A stretch of DNA of 64,000 bases from Polaribacter sp. NJDZ03 (lineage in GTDB: Bacteria; Bacteroidota; Bacteroidia; Flavobacteriales; Flavobacteriaceae). Positions 52,573 through 62,187 of this stretch are shown piece by piece (within the stretch, counting starts at the first letter, position 1; every line of letters begins with the position of its first letter). The position numbers were made by a program, and so were the translations under genes. The stretch lies in NCBI RefSeq assembly GCF_019263805.1, contig NZ_CP079195.1:3707001-3771000 (forward strand), written 5' to 3'. A model generated the notes under the pieces. It had not been told where the DNA came from. It saw only the letters and a list, made by a program, of their open reading frames with translations, and did no database searches.

Positions 52573-53580
52573 ATGATTATAAAAAGAATATTATTCCTTA
52601 GTATCCCTCTTTTACTGCTAGCTTGTGGTAATCAAAAGAATGTTACAAAAGATACCTCTGTTAAATCAGATACTAAAGTTTTACCATTTTCAGATCCAGA
52701 AAATACAGGTAATTGGGTTTTAAATACGGATGCTTCCGATGAGTTTGAAGATGATACAATAGACGAGGATAAATGGTATATAGTTGGGAAGTTTAAAGGC
52801 GGAAAACCTTTTTACAAACACCCAGATAACCCAAACAAAAAAGTTTGGAAAGGACGTGCTCCATCTCAATTTTCAGGAAGAAATTACCGTTTAGAAGATG
52901 GCAAACTAATTTTAGAAACGCGTTGGGAGCCAGATTTTCCTTTTTCTGATGATGTGCAAAAACCTTGGGGTAAAAAAGAAGGTGAAGTTGCTAAATTCGA
53001 AAACTTAACAACAGCTTGTTTTATTGGTCGTAAATTTTTTAAATATGGCTATATGGAAATAAAAAGTAAAGCTGCAGATGCAGAAATTACAAGTGCTTTT
53101 TGGGCGATAGGAAATAAAACTGAATTAGATATTTTTGAACAATTTGGAGATCATAGACAACCTGTTAAAGAAGCAAATGGAAAAGACAGAGAGCTTTGGT
53201 GGTCTATACACGATTGGTCTAAAGAAGGGAAAGGTAAAAGTGTGTATACAGAGCATTTAGATTATGGTTTTAGAGTGGCAGACGATTTTCATGTATATGG
53301 AATTGAATGGAATGAAAACGGACTTAAGTTATATGTAGATGGTGTTTATAAAACCGGCGCAACAAAAGAACAAGTAGATGCGTATGCTAAAGAAAAAGGC
53401 TATCCTAACGGTTGGGTTATGGACGGAGCCATTTCTATTTGGTTAGATCAAGAAACGTTTCCTTGGCACGGAGTTCCAGATAGTAAAGAAGACTTAGAAT
53501 TAAATAGTCCAGAGGGAGAAAAAGAGGACGGAGTTGTAGACTTCGAAATTGAGTATGTAAGGATTTGGCAAAAAAAATAA
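52573..53580 (+). CDS. GH16 family endo-galactanase, lipoprotein
   Basis: 335 residues with a lipobox at Cys18 (LLLAC). A single GH16 jelly-roll (about 45-335) ends in EIEYVRIWQKK. The catalytic motif is E184-L-D-I-F-E189, the bulged E-x-D-x-x-E form found in agarases, porphyranases and kappa-carrageenases rather than the shorter form of xyloglucanases. SAFWAIGN precedes it, and a WLDQETFPWHGVPD segment lies late in the sequence. Which red-algal galactan is cut cannot be read from sequence. The closest neighbour in the window is the GH16 at 56708-58954. It is the first gene after a 157-base gap, and a small secreted protein follows 44 bases later. Confidence 0.88.
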   Translation: MIIKRILFLSIPLLLLACGNQKNVTKDTSVKSDTKVLPFSDPENTGNWVLNTDASDEFEDDTIDEDKWYIVGKFKGGKPFYKHPDNPNKKVWKGRAPSQFSGRNYRLEDGKLILETRWEPDFPFSDDVQKPWGKKEGEVAKFENLTTACFIGRKFFKYGYMEIKSKAADAEITSAFWAIGNKTELDIFEQFGDHRQPVKEANGKDRELWWSIHDWSKEGKGKSVYTEHLDYGFRVADDFHVYGIEWNENGLKLYVDGVYKTGATKEQVDAYAKEKGYPNGWVMDGAISIWLDQETFPWHGVPDSKEDLELNSPEGEKEDGVVDFEIEYVRIWQKK

Positions 53581-53624
53581 TAAAAAATAGCAGTAATTAA
53601 CCATTAACCTTAAAATTAAATATC

Positions 53625-53981
53625 ATGAAAAAAATCATTTTAACATTATTATTAGTAGTATCATTTTCTGCTACCTATGGACAAAATAAATTTCAAGAAA
53701 GACAAAATAAATACTTTGTAGAAGCTGCTGCTAAAGAATATAATTTAAACGAAGCACAACAAAAAGAGCTTACAGAATTAAGAACTGCTATGGTTATAGC
53801 TTATGGAGAGTCTCAAAAAGAGGCAAAAGCAGGTACAATTACCAAAGAAGAAAAGAAAGCTAAAAACGGTGAAGCAAGTAAAACATTTAACAATGGTGTT
53901 ATTAAGTTAACAGGAAAAAATTACAAAGAATTGGCTCCGTTTTTTAAGAGAATGAGAGAAGAATTAAAAGAGGTTAAATAA
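53625..53981 (+). CDS. Small secreted helical protein, unknown function
   Basis: 118 residues with a signal peptide of about 19 residues (ATYGQ) and a charged, Lys/Glu-rich, predominantly helical mature part (NLNEAQQKELTELRTAM, GTITKEEKKAKNG). I do not recognise a family. The LNxxQxxxLxxLR pattern recalls small periplasmic helical proteins of Spy/DUF4890 type, but this is only a resemblance. It is very likely co-transcribed with the GH16 upstream and is closed by its own terminator, so it may help folding, export or binding of the enzyme. Confidence 0.7.
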   Translation: MKKIILTLLLVVSFSATYGQNKFQERQNKYFVEAAAKEYNLNEAQQKELTELRTAMVIAYGESQKEAKAGTITKEEKKAKNGEASKTFNNGVIKLTGKNYKELAPFFKRMREELKEVK

Positions 53982-53997
53982 CTTTTTTTAGAACAAA

Positions 53998-54042
53998 AAA
54001 GAAGGTTGCTTTCTAATTAATGATAGAAGGCAACCTTTTCTT
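53998..54042 (+). terminator. Rho-independent terminator after GH16 and small protein
   Basis: AAGAAGGTTGCTTTCTA pairs with TAGAAGGCAACCTTTTCTT (small internal offsets) around an ~8-base loop, ending in T-rich sequence. Confidence 0.85.
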
Positions 54043-54081
54043 AGTTTACAGCATCAATTTTATTATTAATAATACCATCAA

Positions 54082-55572
54082 ATGAGAAAAATAGTAACTA
54101 TTATTTCTGCCTTTTTTTTATTAGCTACAATTAGTTGTACTTCTACTAAAGATAAGAGCAATTCTAAAACAGTAGCAAAAGCAACTTCAACCATTGAAAC
54201 TCCTGCAAGACCAAATATTTTATTTATTTTATGTGATGATTTGGGATATTCAGATGTCGGTTTTAACGGGTCTAAAGACATACCAACACCCAATTTAGAT
54301 GCTTTGGCAAATAACGGAACTATTTTTACTTCTGCTTATGTAGCACATCCTTTTTGTGGACCAAGTAGAGCAGCATTAATGACGGGTAGATATCCACATG
54401 AAATTGGAGCTCAGTTTAACCTACCTCCAAATAGTGGAGAAACTATTAAGAAAGGAATCTCTTTAGAAGAAACTTTTATTAGTAAAGTGTTAGATGAAGC
54501 AGGTTATAATACTGGTGCAATTGGTAAATGGCATTTAGGTTCTAATCCAGAATTTCATCCAAATGTAAGAGGTTTTGATGATTTCTTTGGTTTTTTAGGA
54601 GGAGGACATAATTATTTTCCAGAGCAATATAGAAAAGCGTATGCACAACAAGAAGCTAATGGAAATAAATTAATTTGGGATTATTTGCATCCGTTAGAAC
54701 ACAATGGTAAACAAATAAAAGAAACAGAATATTTAACAGATGCTTTCTCTAGAGAAGCAGTTCGTTTTATTACAGATGCAGGTAAAACCGAAGATCCTTT
54801 TTTCTTATATCTTGCATATAATGCACCTCATACCCCTTTAGAAGCAAAAGAAGAAGATCTTAAGTTGTTTTCTCATATAAAAGATAAAAAAAGAAGAACC
54901 TATGCTGCTATGGTGTATGCTGTAGATCGTGGAGTTAAAAGAATTTTACAATCATTAAAAGATTCTAATCAGTTAGAAAATACTTTAATTATCTTTTTAA
55001 GTGATAACGGAGGAAAAACGACTTCTGGAGCAACAAACTTTCCTTTAAAAGAAGGAAAAGGAAGTGCGTATGAAGGTGGTTATAGAGTACCCATGTTTTT
55101 CAATTGGCCAAATGTTGTACCAGCAGGTAATACGTTTAATGCACCCGTTTCTGCTTTAGATTTTTATCCAACTTTAGCAAAATTAGCAGAAGCAGAAATT
55201 CCTACAGGAAAAAAACTAGACGGTAAAAATATTTGGGATAATTTTTTAATGAATAAAGATTCTTATAAAGATGATAATATTTTTGTGATGCGTCACAGAA
55301 ATGGTTTTAGTGATGTTGGTGTTCGAAAAAATGATTGGAAAGCTGTAAAAGCATACAATCAAAAATGGAAATTGTTCAATATTACAAATGATATTGAAGA
55401 GAAAAATGATGTAAAAAATCAACATCCAGAAATCTTACAAGATTTAGTAAAAGATGCAGAAGATTGGAGTAAATTACATATTCAACCATTTTGGTGGCAC
55501 AATGTGAAAACGGGTGTTGAATGGAAAAAAGATAATATGCCAAAGTTTGATGAAACTTTTAAATTAGATTAA
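54082..55572 (+). CDS. S1 family sulfatase, CGPSR type, lipoprotein
   Basis: 496 residues with a lipobox at Cys19 (ATISC). Metal pair D52-D53 in LCDDLGYSDVGFNGS, formylglycine motif C92-G-P-S-R in AHPFCGPSRAALMTG, then IGKWHLGSN, the glycine-rich FFGFLGGGHNYF, FLSDNGGKTTSG and SAYEGGYRVPMF. HPFCGPSR and FLGGG-x-NYF are shared only with the sulfatase domain at 58966-61932, so the two form a subgroup. The regiospecificity is unknown. It stands as a single gene between a terminator and the AraC regulator, unlike most sulfatases here, which sit in operons. Confidence 0.9.
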   Translation: MRKIVTIISAFFLLATISCTSTKDKSNSKTVAKATSTIETPARPNILFILCDDLGYSDVGFNGSKDIPTPNLDALANNGTIFTSAYVAHPFCGPSRAALMTGRYPHEIGAQFNLPPNSGETIKKGISLEETFISKVLDEAGYNTGAIGKWHLGSNPEFHPNVRGFDDFFGFLGGGHNYFPEQYRKAYAQQEANGNKLIWDYLHPLEHNGKQIKETEYLTDAFSREAVRFITDAGKTEDPFFLYLAYNAPHTPLEAKEEDLKLFSHIKDKKRRTYAAMVYAVDRGVKRILQSLKDSNQLENTLIIFLSDNGGKTTSGATNFPLKEGKGSAYEGGYRVPMFFNWPNVVPAGNTFNAPVSALDFYPTLAKLAEAEIPTGKKLDGKNIWDNFLMNKDSYKDDNIFVMRHRNGFSDVGVRKNDWKAVKAYNQKWKLFNITNDIEEKNDVKNQHPEILQDLVKDAEDWSKLHIQPFWWHNVKTGVEWKKDNMPKFDETFKLD

Positions 55573-55651
55573 AGGTTTATTTTGTTTTTTTATCAATGTT
55601 TATTGAAGTAGTGAGTTAAAAATAGGAATTCAATTTCAAAAAATATTTTAT

Positions 55652-55659
55652 TATATTTG
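55652..55659 (+). promoter_or_regulatory. Candidate Bacteroidetes -7 element before AraC gene
   Basis: TATATTTG fits TAnnTTTG and lies 6 bases before the preferred ATG, so the message would be nearly leaderless. No clear -33 TTG partner at the right distance, hence the low confidence. Confidence 0.3.
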
Positions 55660-55665
55660 TTAGCA

Positions 55666-56532
55666 ATGAAACTCGTATTAAAAAAATCTGATACCCCTGT
55701 AAATAAAAAACTAGACATTTATACTAGGGATGTTCCTTGTTTAGATGCTGCGTGGCATTATCATAAAGAATTCGAATTACTATATATTTCTAAAAGTAAC
55801 GGAATTCGTTTTGTAGGTGATAGTGTTGCTCCTTTTTTTGCAGGAGATTTAGTTTTGGTGGGTTCTTACTTACCACATTTGTGGAGGAATGATCCTTCTT
55901 ATTACGAAGAAGAAAGTACTAAAGAAGTAAAGACTATTGTAACTAAATTTACAGACGATTTTTTAGGAAACGAGATTCTTCAAATGCCAGATTTTTACAA
56001 CGTAAAAAAAATATTAGAAGAGTGTAAGTTTGGTTTGTCTTTTGGAGAAAATGTGAGTAAGTTTTTACATAACGATATTATGTCACTTCCAAGATTGTCA
56101 TCAACAGAAAAACACATTAAAGTTTTAAGTATTTTACATAAATTATCTTTGGTTGATAAAAAAGATAAAACAGTTTTATCATCCTCAGACATGAGGCAGA
56201 CAACAACCACCGAAAGTTCTGAGCGTATAGATACGGTTTTAAAATTTATATCAGATAACTATGCTTCTAGTATTAGTTTAGACGATATTTCTAATGTTGC
56301 TTGCATGACAACAAATTCATTTTGTAGGTTTTTTAAAAAAATGACGAATAAATCATTTACCCAGTTTTTAAATGAAATTCGTATTAGAAATGCTTCTAGA
56401 ATCTTAGTGCAAGAAAATTTACCAGTTTCAGAAATCTGTTATATTGTTGGTTTTAATTCAATTACTAATTTTAATAAACAATTTAAACAGATAATGGGTT
56501 CTACTCCAAAGAAGTTTAGAGAAGATATCTAG
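55666..56532 (+). CDS. AraC family transcriptional regulator with N-terminal cupin domain
   Basis: 288 residues from the ATG at 55666; a TTG nine bases earlier overlaps the candidate promoter and is less likely. An N-terminal cupin/sensing domain (about 1-140, WHYHKEFELLYISKS and FFAGDLVLVGSYLPHLWRND) is followed by a C-terminal AraC double HTH (about 190-288, SSISLDDISNVACMTTNSFCRFFKK and VSEICYIVGFNSITNFNKQFKQ). Soluble and cytoplasmic, so it probably senses an intracellular sugar, in contrast to the membrane-spanning HTCS at the left edge. It lies between a sulfatase and a GH16 and may give local control of the 52-62 kb module. Confidence 0.9.
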   Translation: MKLVLKKSDTPVNKKLDIYTRDVPCLDAAWHYHKEFELLYISKSNGIRFVGDSVAPFFAGDLVLVGSYLPHLWRNDPSYYEEESTKEVKTIVTKFTDDFLGNEILQMPDFYNVKKILEECKFGLSFGENVSKFLHNDIMSLPRLSSTEKHIKVLSILHKLSLVDKKDKTVLSSSDMRQTTTTESSERIDTVLKFISDNYASSISLDDISNVACMTTNSFCRFFKKMTNKSFTQFLNEIRIRNASRILVQENLPVSEICYIVGFNSITNFNKQFKQIMGSTPKKFREDI

Positions 56533-56609
56533 TCTCTTATTTCTTTTTTATTTAAGTACAATAACAGTTTTCCTTTATTTTATAAAGAGTATATTTTTTA
56601 TCAATCACA

Positions 56610-56641
56610 AAATGGTAGCTTATGATAATAAGCTACCATTT
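56610..56641. terminator. Perfect 14-bp hairpin downstream of AraC gene
   Basis: AAATGGTAGCTTAT pairs with ATAAGCTACCATTT around a GATA loop, with no long T-run. It is terminator-like or an operator palindrome, lying 78 bases past the AraC stop and about 40 bases before the candidate promoter of the next gene. Confidence 0.6.
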
Positions 56642-56680
56642 GTGGTTAATATTAGCTTAATTCTATGCTAATTTATCATG

Positions 56681-56688
56681 TAGTTTTG
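56681..56688 (+). promoter_or_regulatory. Candidate Bacteroidetes -7 element before GH16 multidomain gene
   Basis: TAGTTTTG fits TAnnTTTG and lies 19 bases before the ATG at 56708. There is no TTG in the usual -33 position, so this is tentative. Confidence 0.4.
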
Positions 56689-56707
56689 GAGTTAAACTAA
56701 AATATAC

Positions 56708-58954
56708 ATGTATTTAACAAAACTGCATTTTCCGACAACTTTTAAATATAGTGTTGCTTTCATGATGATATCATTATGGGGTTTTACTATAAATGGACAA
56801 ACATTGCCATTCTCTGATCCTCAAAATACAGGAGATTGGATTTTAAACACTGATATTTCAGACGAATTTGAAGCAGCTACTATAAATGAAGATCAATGGT
56901 TAATTCAGGGTAGAAATGGAAAATATCAATCTAATTTTATAGGTAGAGTTCCTGCTCAGTTTTCTACAGATAATGCAATTTTAGAAGATGGAAAGTTGAA
57001 AATTCTTACAAAATGGGAGCCAGATTATCCATTTACAAAAGATAATAGTGGCAATCAATTAGGTGTGTATAATGGAGTGTCTAAACCAATAACTACTGCT
57101 GCGGTAATTAGTAAAAAACAATTTCAATATGGATATATGGAAATTAAATCTAAAGCAGCAAATGCAGAAATAACAAGTGCTTTTTGGACTACAGGTCCAG
57201 GACCAGGAAAACCAGGTGGTGCAGCGGAATTAGACATGTTTGAAATGTTTGGAGGTCATAAAACCAATGATGCTTGGAAAAAAAGGTTAAAGCTTAACAT
57301 TATCAGTTGGGATCCAAGCAATGAAATTTTTAAAGAACAAAAAGAACTTGGTAAAATAGGTACAACGCATACTAGAAATATACAAGCAGCAAATAATACT
57401 GCAGACGATTTTCATGTATATGGTTTTGAGTGGACTGCAGAATATATAAAAGTTTATATTGATGGTGTTTTACATCCAGATGGTACAATTTTAAAATCTG
57501 TTTTAACAAAAAACGGAGCAGAACCAGATAGATGGGTAACAGATGTTCCTTCTTGGATTTGGTTTGATTCTGAAACTTTTCCTTGGTTAGGTTTGCCAGA
57601 TGCTTCAGATTTGCAGACTCCAGCAGAATATCAAATAGAATATATTAGAGTTTGGCAAAAACAAACAGGTAAAATATCTATAATTGGCACTACTGATGCT
57701 ATTGAAGGAACTACTGATGGAAGTTTTAAAGTGGCGTTACCGAATGGAGAGATTGCTACAGAAGATATTAATGTTACCTATTTAGTGGATGGAAGTGCAA
57801 CGGAAGGAACAGATTATACTTCAATACCAAGAACAGTTACTATTGCTAGCGGAACGAATTCATCTGAAATAATTATTGACGCTGTTGAAGACGGAATTGA
57901 AGAAGATTTAGAAACAGTTACCATTACTTTACAATCTTCTAGTTCTAAAACAGTAGATACAACTGTAGCGAGTATTTCTATATCAGATTTTGTTGCATCC
58001 ACAACGTTAACGGCAGGAGACATTGCAATATTAGGTTGGAAATCTGTAAGCGAAAAGCTTGCATTTATGCTTTTAAAAGATATTAGTGCAACAACAAAAT
58101 TATCAATTTCTAATAGGTCTTGGAGCAATGCTTCTAATGGATTTATAGGAGATTTTACGGTTGATGATATTTGGACATGGACTGCAGGAAGTGAGTATAA
58201 AACTGGAGATATTTTGATGTTAGATTCAGATGGACAAATTAAACAAGTTGTTGGTAATACTGAAGTTGTCGTAGGTACAACTGTTCATGATTATACAGGA
58301 AAAGTAGATCAAACAAGTGATGGCGATTTTGATATTTCGGTAAACGGAGAAGGAATCTTGATTTTTCAGGCAGATCCTTTTGCATTACCAACAAACGGAA
58401 ATTCGACAGCGTGGATAACGGGTATAAATACTTCTCAAGGTTGGGGAGTTGGTGGAGGGAATTCTTATAGCGAATTACCATCTGCCTTAACAAACGGCAT
58501 AAATGCAAATAGTGTTGGAGAGAAACACGATTTTGGCGTTTATAAAGGTGCTTTATCTGGCACACCTGCGCAATTAAGAGCAAGTATTAATAATGCAAGT
58601 AATTGGATTTTCTCTGAAGATACAACCTACAATTTGTGGTCATTCAATAAAAGGATTAATGATACTGCAGGAGATATTGGTATTGCTGGTACTTTGCTTG
58701 TATCAACGCAATCTAAAGGTCAATTTACTATTTTTCCTAATCCTGTAAATGATGAACTTTCTATCAATTTTAGAGAAATACAGCAGCAATTAGAAATAGA
58801 AATTTTTGCTGCCTTAGGGAAATCTGTAAAAAAAGTAAAGGAAAGTAATGTTCTTAATTCTAAGTTAAGTGTTTCTAATCTATCATCGGGAATTTACTTT
58901 TTATCAATTACATCAGAAAATACGAAACAAACTAAAAAAATCATTATTAATTAG
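56708..58954 (+). CDS. GH16 endo-galactanase with Calx-beta, unknown surface module and T9SS sorting domain
   Basis: 748 residues with a signal peptide (about 31 residues, NGQ). GH16 domain at about 35-318 with catalytic E174-L-D-M-F-E179, the bulged galactanase-type motif, and EIEYIRVWQKQ at its end. A Calx-beta domain (about 322-428, SATEGTDYTSIPRTVTIASG) is followed by a ~235-residue module (about 431-665) beginning TAGDIAILGW and containing GEGILIFQADPFALP. The last ~75 residues (FTIFPNPVNDEL ... KKIIIN) form a T9SS sorting domain. Calx-beta, module and tag recur, at roughly 70% similarity by eye, in the sulfatase 11 bases downstream, so both are likely displayed or secreted together. Confidence 0.88.
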   Translation: MYLTKLHFPTTFKYSVAFMMISLWGFTINGQTLPFSDPQNTGDWILNTDISDEFEAATINEDQWLIQGRNGKYQSNFIGRVPAQFSTDNAILEDGKLKILTKWEPDYPFTKDNSGNQLGVYNGVSKPITTAAVISKKQFQYGYMEIKSKAANAEITSAFWTTGPGPGKPGGAAELDMFEMFGGHKTNDAWKKRLKLNIISWDPSNEIFKEQKELGKIGTTHTRNIQAANNTADDFHVYGFEWTAEYIKVYIDGVLHPDGTILKSVLTKNGAEPDRWVTDVPSWIWFDSETFPWLGLPDASDLQTPAEYQIEYIRVWQKQTGKISIIGTTDAIEGTTDGSFKVALPNGEIATEDINVTYLVDGSATEGTDYTSIPRTVTIASGTNSSEIIIDAVEDGIEEDLETVTITLQSSSSKTVDTTVASISISDFVASTTLTAGDIAILGWKSVSEKLAFMLLKDISATTKLSISNRSWSNASNGFIGDFTVDDIWTWTAGSEYKTGDILMLDSDGQIKQVVGNTEVVVGTTVHDYTGKVDQTSDGDFDISVNGEGILIFQADPFALPTNGNSTAWITGINTSQGWGVGGGNSYSELPSALTNGINANSVGEKHDFGVYKGALSGTPAQLRASINNASNWIFSEDTTYNLWSFNKRINDTAGDIGIAGTLLVSTQSKGQFTIFPNPVNDELSINFREIQQQLEIEIFAALGKSVKKVKESNVLNSKLSVSNLSSGIYFLSITSENTKQTKKIIIN

Positions 58955-58965
58955 AAACTGAAACT

Positions 58966-61932
58966 ATGAAAAACAATTACTTTAAATATTATATATTCTT
59001 TTTTACAGTCCTAATTTCGGGGAGTAACTATGCCCAAACGCAAGGCACAAAGCCAAACATCATTGTAATTTTAGCGGATGATTTAGGCTACGGAGATGTA
59101 GGTTTTAACAGAGATGGAAGTTTTCCTGAAGATAGAGGTGTGATTCCTACACCCAATATAGATGCTTTGGCAAATAACGGAGTTGTCTTAAAAAATGCAC
59201 ACGTTGCCCATCCATTTTGTGGACCAAGTAGGGTTGCCATCTTAACAGGTATGATGCCGCACAGAATTGGTGCACAATATAATTTACCTAATGATATTAC
59301 ATCCACTTTAGGCGTGCCCACTAATGAAACTTATTTTTCTACAGTACTTAAAACTGCGAATTATAATACAGCTGCTTTTGGTAAATGGCATTTAGGGTTT
59401 AAAGATGGAGCATATCAACCTTTAGATAGAGGCTTTGATTATTTCTTTGGTTTCTTAGGAGGTGGAAAAAATTACTTCGAAAGTGTTTATGAAGATGGTT
59501 TTTATAACAGATTAGGAGGTAGCAATCCTGTTACAAACGAATATCAAGATCCAATTTGGAGAGATAGAGGTTATGTTGCAGAAAGTGAATTCAGTGATGC
59601 TGAAAATGAAGATTACTTAACAGATTTGCTTACAGATGAAGCAATTCAGTATCAAAATAGTGTAAGTGGTTCTACAGAACCGTATTTTATGTATTTATCT
59701 TACAATGCACCACACACTCCTTTACAAGCTCCGGCCGCAGAAGAAGCTCAGTTTAAATTAGACAATCCTAATTTTGAAAGCTTAATTAGAAATAGTCCAT
59801 ACATTACAGAATCTACACCTGTAAACAAGGAATCTGATCCTGTTAAGAAAGCAGAATTGATAGAAAAGTTTGTGCAAGCTCGTATTACGTATGCTACAAT
59901 GGTAACCAACATGGATACTAATATAGGGAAACTTGTTACAGAACTTAAAAAAGACATGACTAAATTTAACAATACGGTTATTATATTTTTAAGTGATAAT
60001 GGTGGTTATACACACAGTAAAGGTGCTGTAAACTGGCCATTAGATGCAGGAAAAGGAAGTGTTAAAGAAGGAGGTCATAAAGTACCAATGTTTGTGCATT
60101 GGCCAAATAAAATTACTGGTGGTGCTACGTATAATCATCAAATTAGCTCTTTAGATTTGTATCCAACGTTAGTTGGTTTAGCAGGTGCAACAGTGCCGGC
60201 AGAAAAAACTATTGATGGGGTAGATTTTATGGATAAATTAATTGCAGGACAAGATGCAAGACCAGATGATGGTATATTGTTGATGAGACCACAAAATGGG
60301 TTCCATAATGGTGGAATTGCTTATGACAAATGGAAAATTGTAAAAACTGCAAATGGTGGTCAGTGGAATTTATTTGACATTTCTACAGATCCGGGAGAAG
60401 AAACAAACGTTAGAAATAGCGAGCCAAATGGAGATAAAATTGTGCAAACTATTTTAGACAATGCAATTGCAAAAGTGGTTGATTTTAAAGACGTAAAACC
60501 TGCTTGGTATGATAATGATAATGAAGACATAGATGGAGACGGAGTAGGAGACGGTCATGTACATAGTTTTCTTTGGAATGATGGTACTTTACCTGGTTAT
60601 GACAGACTTTTTGAAACTTCATTACTAAAACTAAAAGGAGAGCTTAGTGAAATTACAATAGCTAAAACTACAGATGCTATAGAAGGAGGTGTTGATGGTG
60701 TTTTTACCATAAGTTTACCAGAAGGAATGAATGCTACCGAAAATATAGACATTACCTATACTGTAACTGGCGTTGCAACTGACGGAACAGACTACACATC
60801 ATTATCAGGAACAGCTACTATTTTAAATGGAACAAATTCTGCACAAATAATTATTGCTGCTGCAGAAGATGGAATAGAAGAAATAAGTGAAACGGTTATT
60901 ATTACATTAACATCAACAACTTTTGGTAGTATAAAGAATGCAACTGAAGAAATTAATATTTTTGATGTTATTGCGTCTACAACATTAACTGCAGGAGATA
61001 TTGCAATTGTAGGTTGGAAATATGGTAAAGGGAAATTGGCATTTATGCTTTTAAAAGACATTAGCGCAACCACCAAGCTATCTATTTCTAATAGAACTTG
61101 GAGCAATACTGCCAATGAATTTACAGGAGATTATAGTGTAGATGATATTTGGACTTGGGCTGCAGGTGCTGCTTTTAGTACTGGTGATATTTTTATTTTA
61201 GATGATGATGGGCTGGTTAAACATGTAGTAAATAATGTAGAAGAGGTTGTAGGTTCAACTATTCATGATTATACAGGGAAAGTTGCGGAAGCAAGTGATG
61301 GAGATTTCGATTTTTCTGTAAATGGAGAAGGTATTCTAATTTTTCAGGTAGATCCTTTTGCGCTTCCAGCGGATGCAAATTCAGCTGTATGGATAACAGG
61401 AATAAATACTGCTCTAGGATGGGGTAAAGGAGGCGGAAACTCTGCTTGTGAATTACCAACTGCTTTAACCAATGGAGTAAATGCTAATACTGTAGGAGAA
61501 AAACATGATTTCGGAGTTTATACAGGTGCTTTATCGGGTACGCCAGTGCAGTTAAGAGCAAGTATTAATAACGTTAATAATTGGTCGTTTTCTGAAGATA
61601 AAGAATACAACTTGTGGAGTTTTGATAAAACATCTAGCAATACTTCAGGTAATATTGGTACAGCAGGTACTTTAAGTACTGCAGACCAGATTTTTAAGAA
61701 ATTAAGCATTTTTCCAAACCCTTCTGGAGATTATTTTAACGTAAATTATAGCGGGACTTTAAGTGAATTAGAAGTCGAGATTTTTACAGCGTCTGGTAAG
61801 TCGGTTAAAAAAGTAAAAGAGACCAACGTAAACAACCCAAGAATAGATGTTTCTAATTTATCGTCCGGAATCTATATTATAAAAATTAAAACAGACGAAA
61901 ACCTTCTCATTAAAAAGATCATTAAATTATAA
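58966..61932 (+). CDS. Multidomain S1 sulfatase with Calx-beta, unknown surface module and T9SS sorting domain
   Basis: 988 residues, about twice the usual sulfatase length. It has a cleavable signal peptide (NYAQ, about residue 24) and no lipobox. Sulfatase domain at about 28-550: metal pair D38-D39 in LADDLGYGDVGFNRDG, formylglycine motif C85-G-P-S-R in AHPFCGPSRVAILTG, FGKWHLGF, FLGGGKNYF and FLSDNGGYTHSKG. Then a Calx-beta domain (about 562-668), the TAGDIAIVGW module (about 671-905) and a T9SS tag (about 907-988, LSIFPNPSGDYF ... LIKKIIKL). Most sulfatases here are periplasmic or membrane-anchored; this one should work outside the cell, desulfating the polymer for the co-encoded GH16. 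A DNDNEDIDGDGVGDGH acidic segment near 518-533 may bind calcium. Confidence 0.9.
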   Translation: MKNNYFKYYIFFFTVLISGSNYAQTQGTKPNIIVILADDLGYGDVGFNRDGSFPEDRGVIPTPNIDALANNGVVLKNAHVAHPFCGPSRVAILTGMMPHRIGAQYNLPNDITSTLGVPTNETYFSTVLKTANYNTAAFGKWHLGFKDGAYQPLDRGFDYFFGFLGGGKNYFESVYEDGFYNRLGGSNPVTNEYQDPIWRDRGYVAESEFSDAENEDYLTDLLTDEAIQYQNSVSGSTEPYFMYLSYNAPHTPLQAPAAEEAQFKLDNPNFESLIRNSPYITESTPVNKESDPVKKAELIEKFVQARITYATMVTNMDTNIGKLVTELKKDMTKFNNTVIIFLSDNGGYTHSKGAVNWPLDAGKGSVKEGGHKVPMFVHWPNKITGGATYNHQISSLDLYPTLVGLAGATVPAEKTIDGVDFMDKLIAGQDARPDDGILLMRPQNGFHNGGIAYDKWKIVKTANGGQWNLFDISTDPGEETNVRNSEPNGDKIVQTILDNAIAKVVDFKDVKPAWYDNDNEDIDGDGVGDGHVHSFLWNDGTLPGYDRLFETSLLKLKGELSEITIAKTTDAIEGGVDGVFTISLPEGMNATENIDITYTVTGVATDGTDYTSLSGTATILNGTNSAQIIIAAAEDGIEEISETVIITLTSTTFGSIKNATEEINIFDVIASTTLTAGDIAIVGWKYGKGKLAFMLLKDISATTKLSISNRTWSNTANEFTGDYSVDDIWTWAAGAAFSTGDIFILDDDGLVKHVVNNVEEVVGSTIHDYTGKVAEASDGDFDFSVNGEGILIFQVDPFALPADANSAVWITGINTALGWGKGGGNSACELPTALTNGVNANTVGEKHDFGVYTGALSGTPVQLRASINNVNNWSFSEDKEYNLWSFDKTSSNTSGNIGTAGTLSTADQIFKKLSIFPNPSGDYFNVNYSGTLSELEVEIFTASGKSVKKVKETNVNNPRIDVSNLSSGIYIIKIKTDENLLIKKIIKL

Positions 61933-61957
61933 TTAAGAGATTTTTTTTCAACTAACG

Positions 61958-61985
61958 ACTCGCAATATTTATTGCGAGTTTTTTT
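61958..61985 (+). terminator. Rho-independent terminator after multidomain sulfatase
   Basis: ACTCGCAAT pairs perfectly with ATTGCGAGT around ATTT, followed by a T-run. It closes the GH16-sulfatase pair. Confidence 0.9.
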
Positions 61986-62187
61986 GTAAATAAACCTTGC
62001 ATCAACTTGTAGTTGTAAAAATAAAACAAGTTTTTATGTGGTTAATTTAACATATAATTAAGGTAAATTAGTGTTAATGAGAGGTAAGATTCATAAAAAT
62101 AAGGTGGTTTATTTTTTGGAAATTTGAATAATGAATTGATTTTTTATCAAATTCATAATTTATAATAATTCAAAAAACCAATTAATT

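Noticed and set aside
62100..62187. Search for a TTTG / TAnnTTTG promoter before the third susC
   Set aside because: The nearest match has six T between TA and G, not the required spacing, and no -33 partner. The same failure was met before 1079, 4174, 20702, 24093 and 29266.
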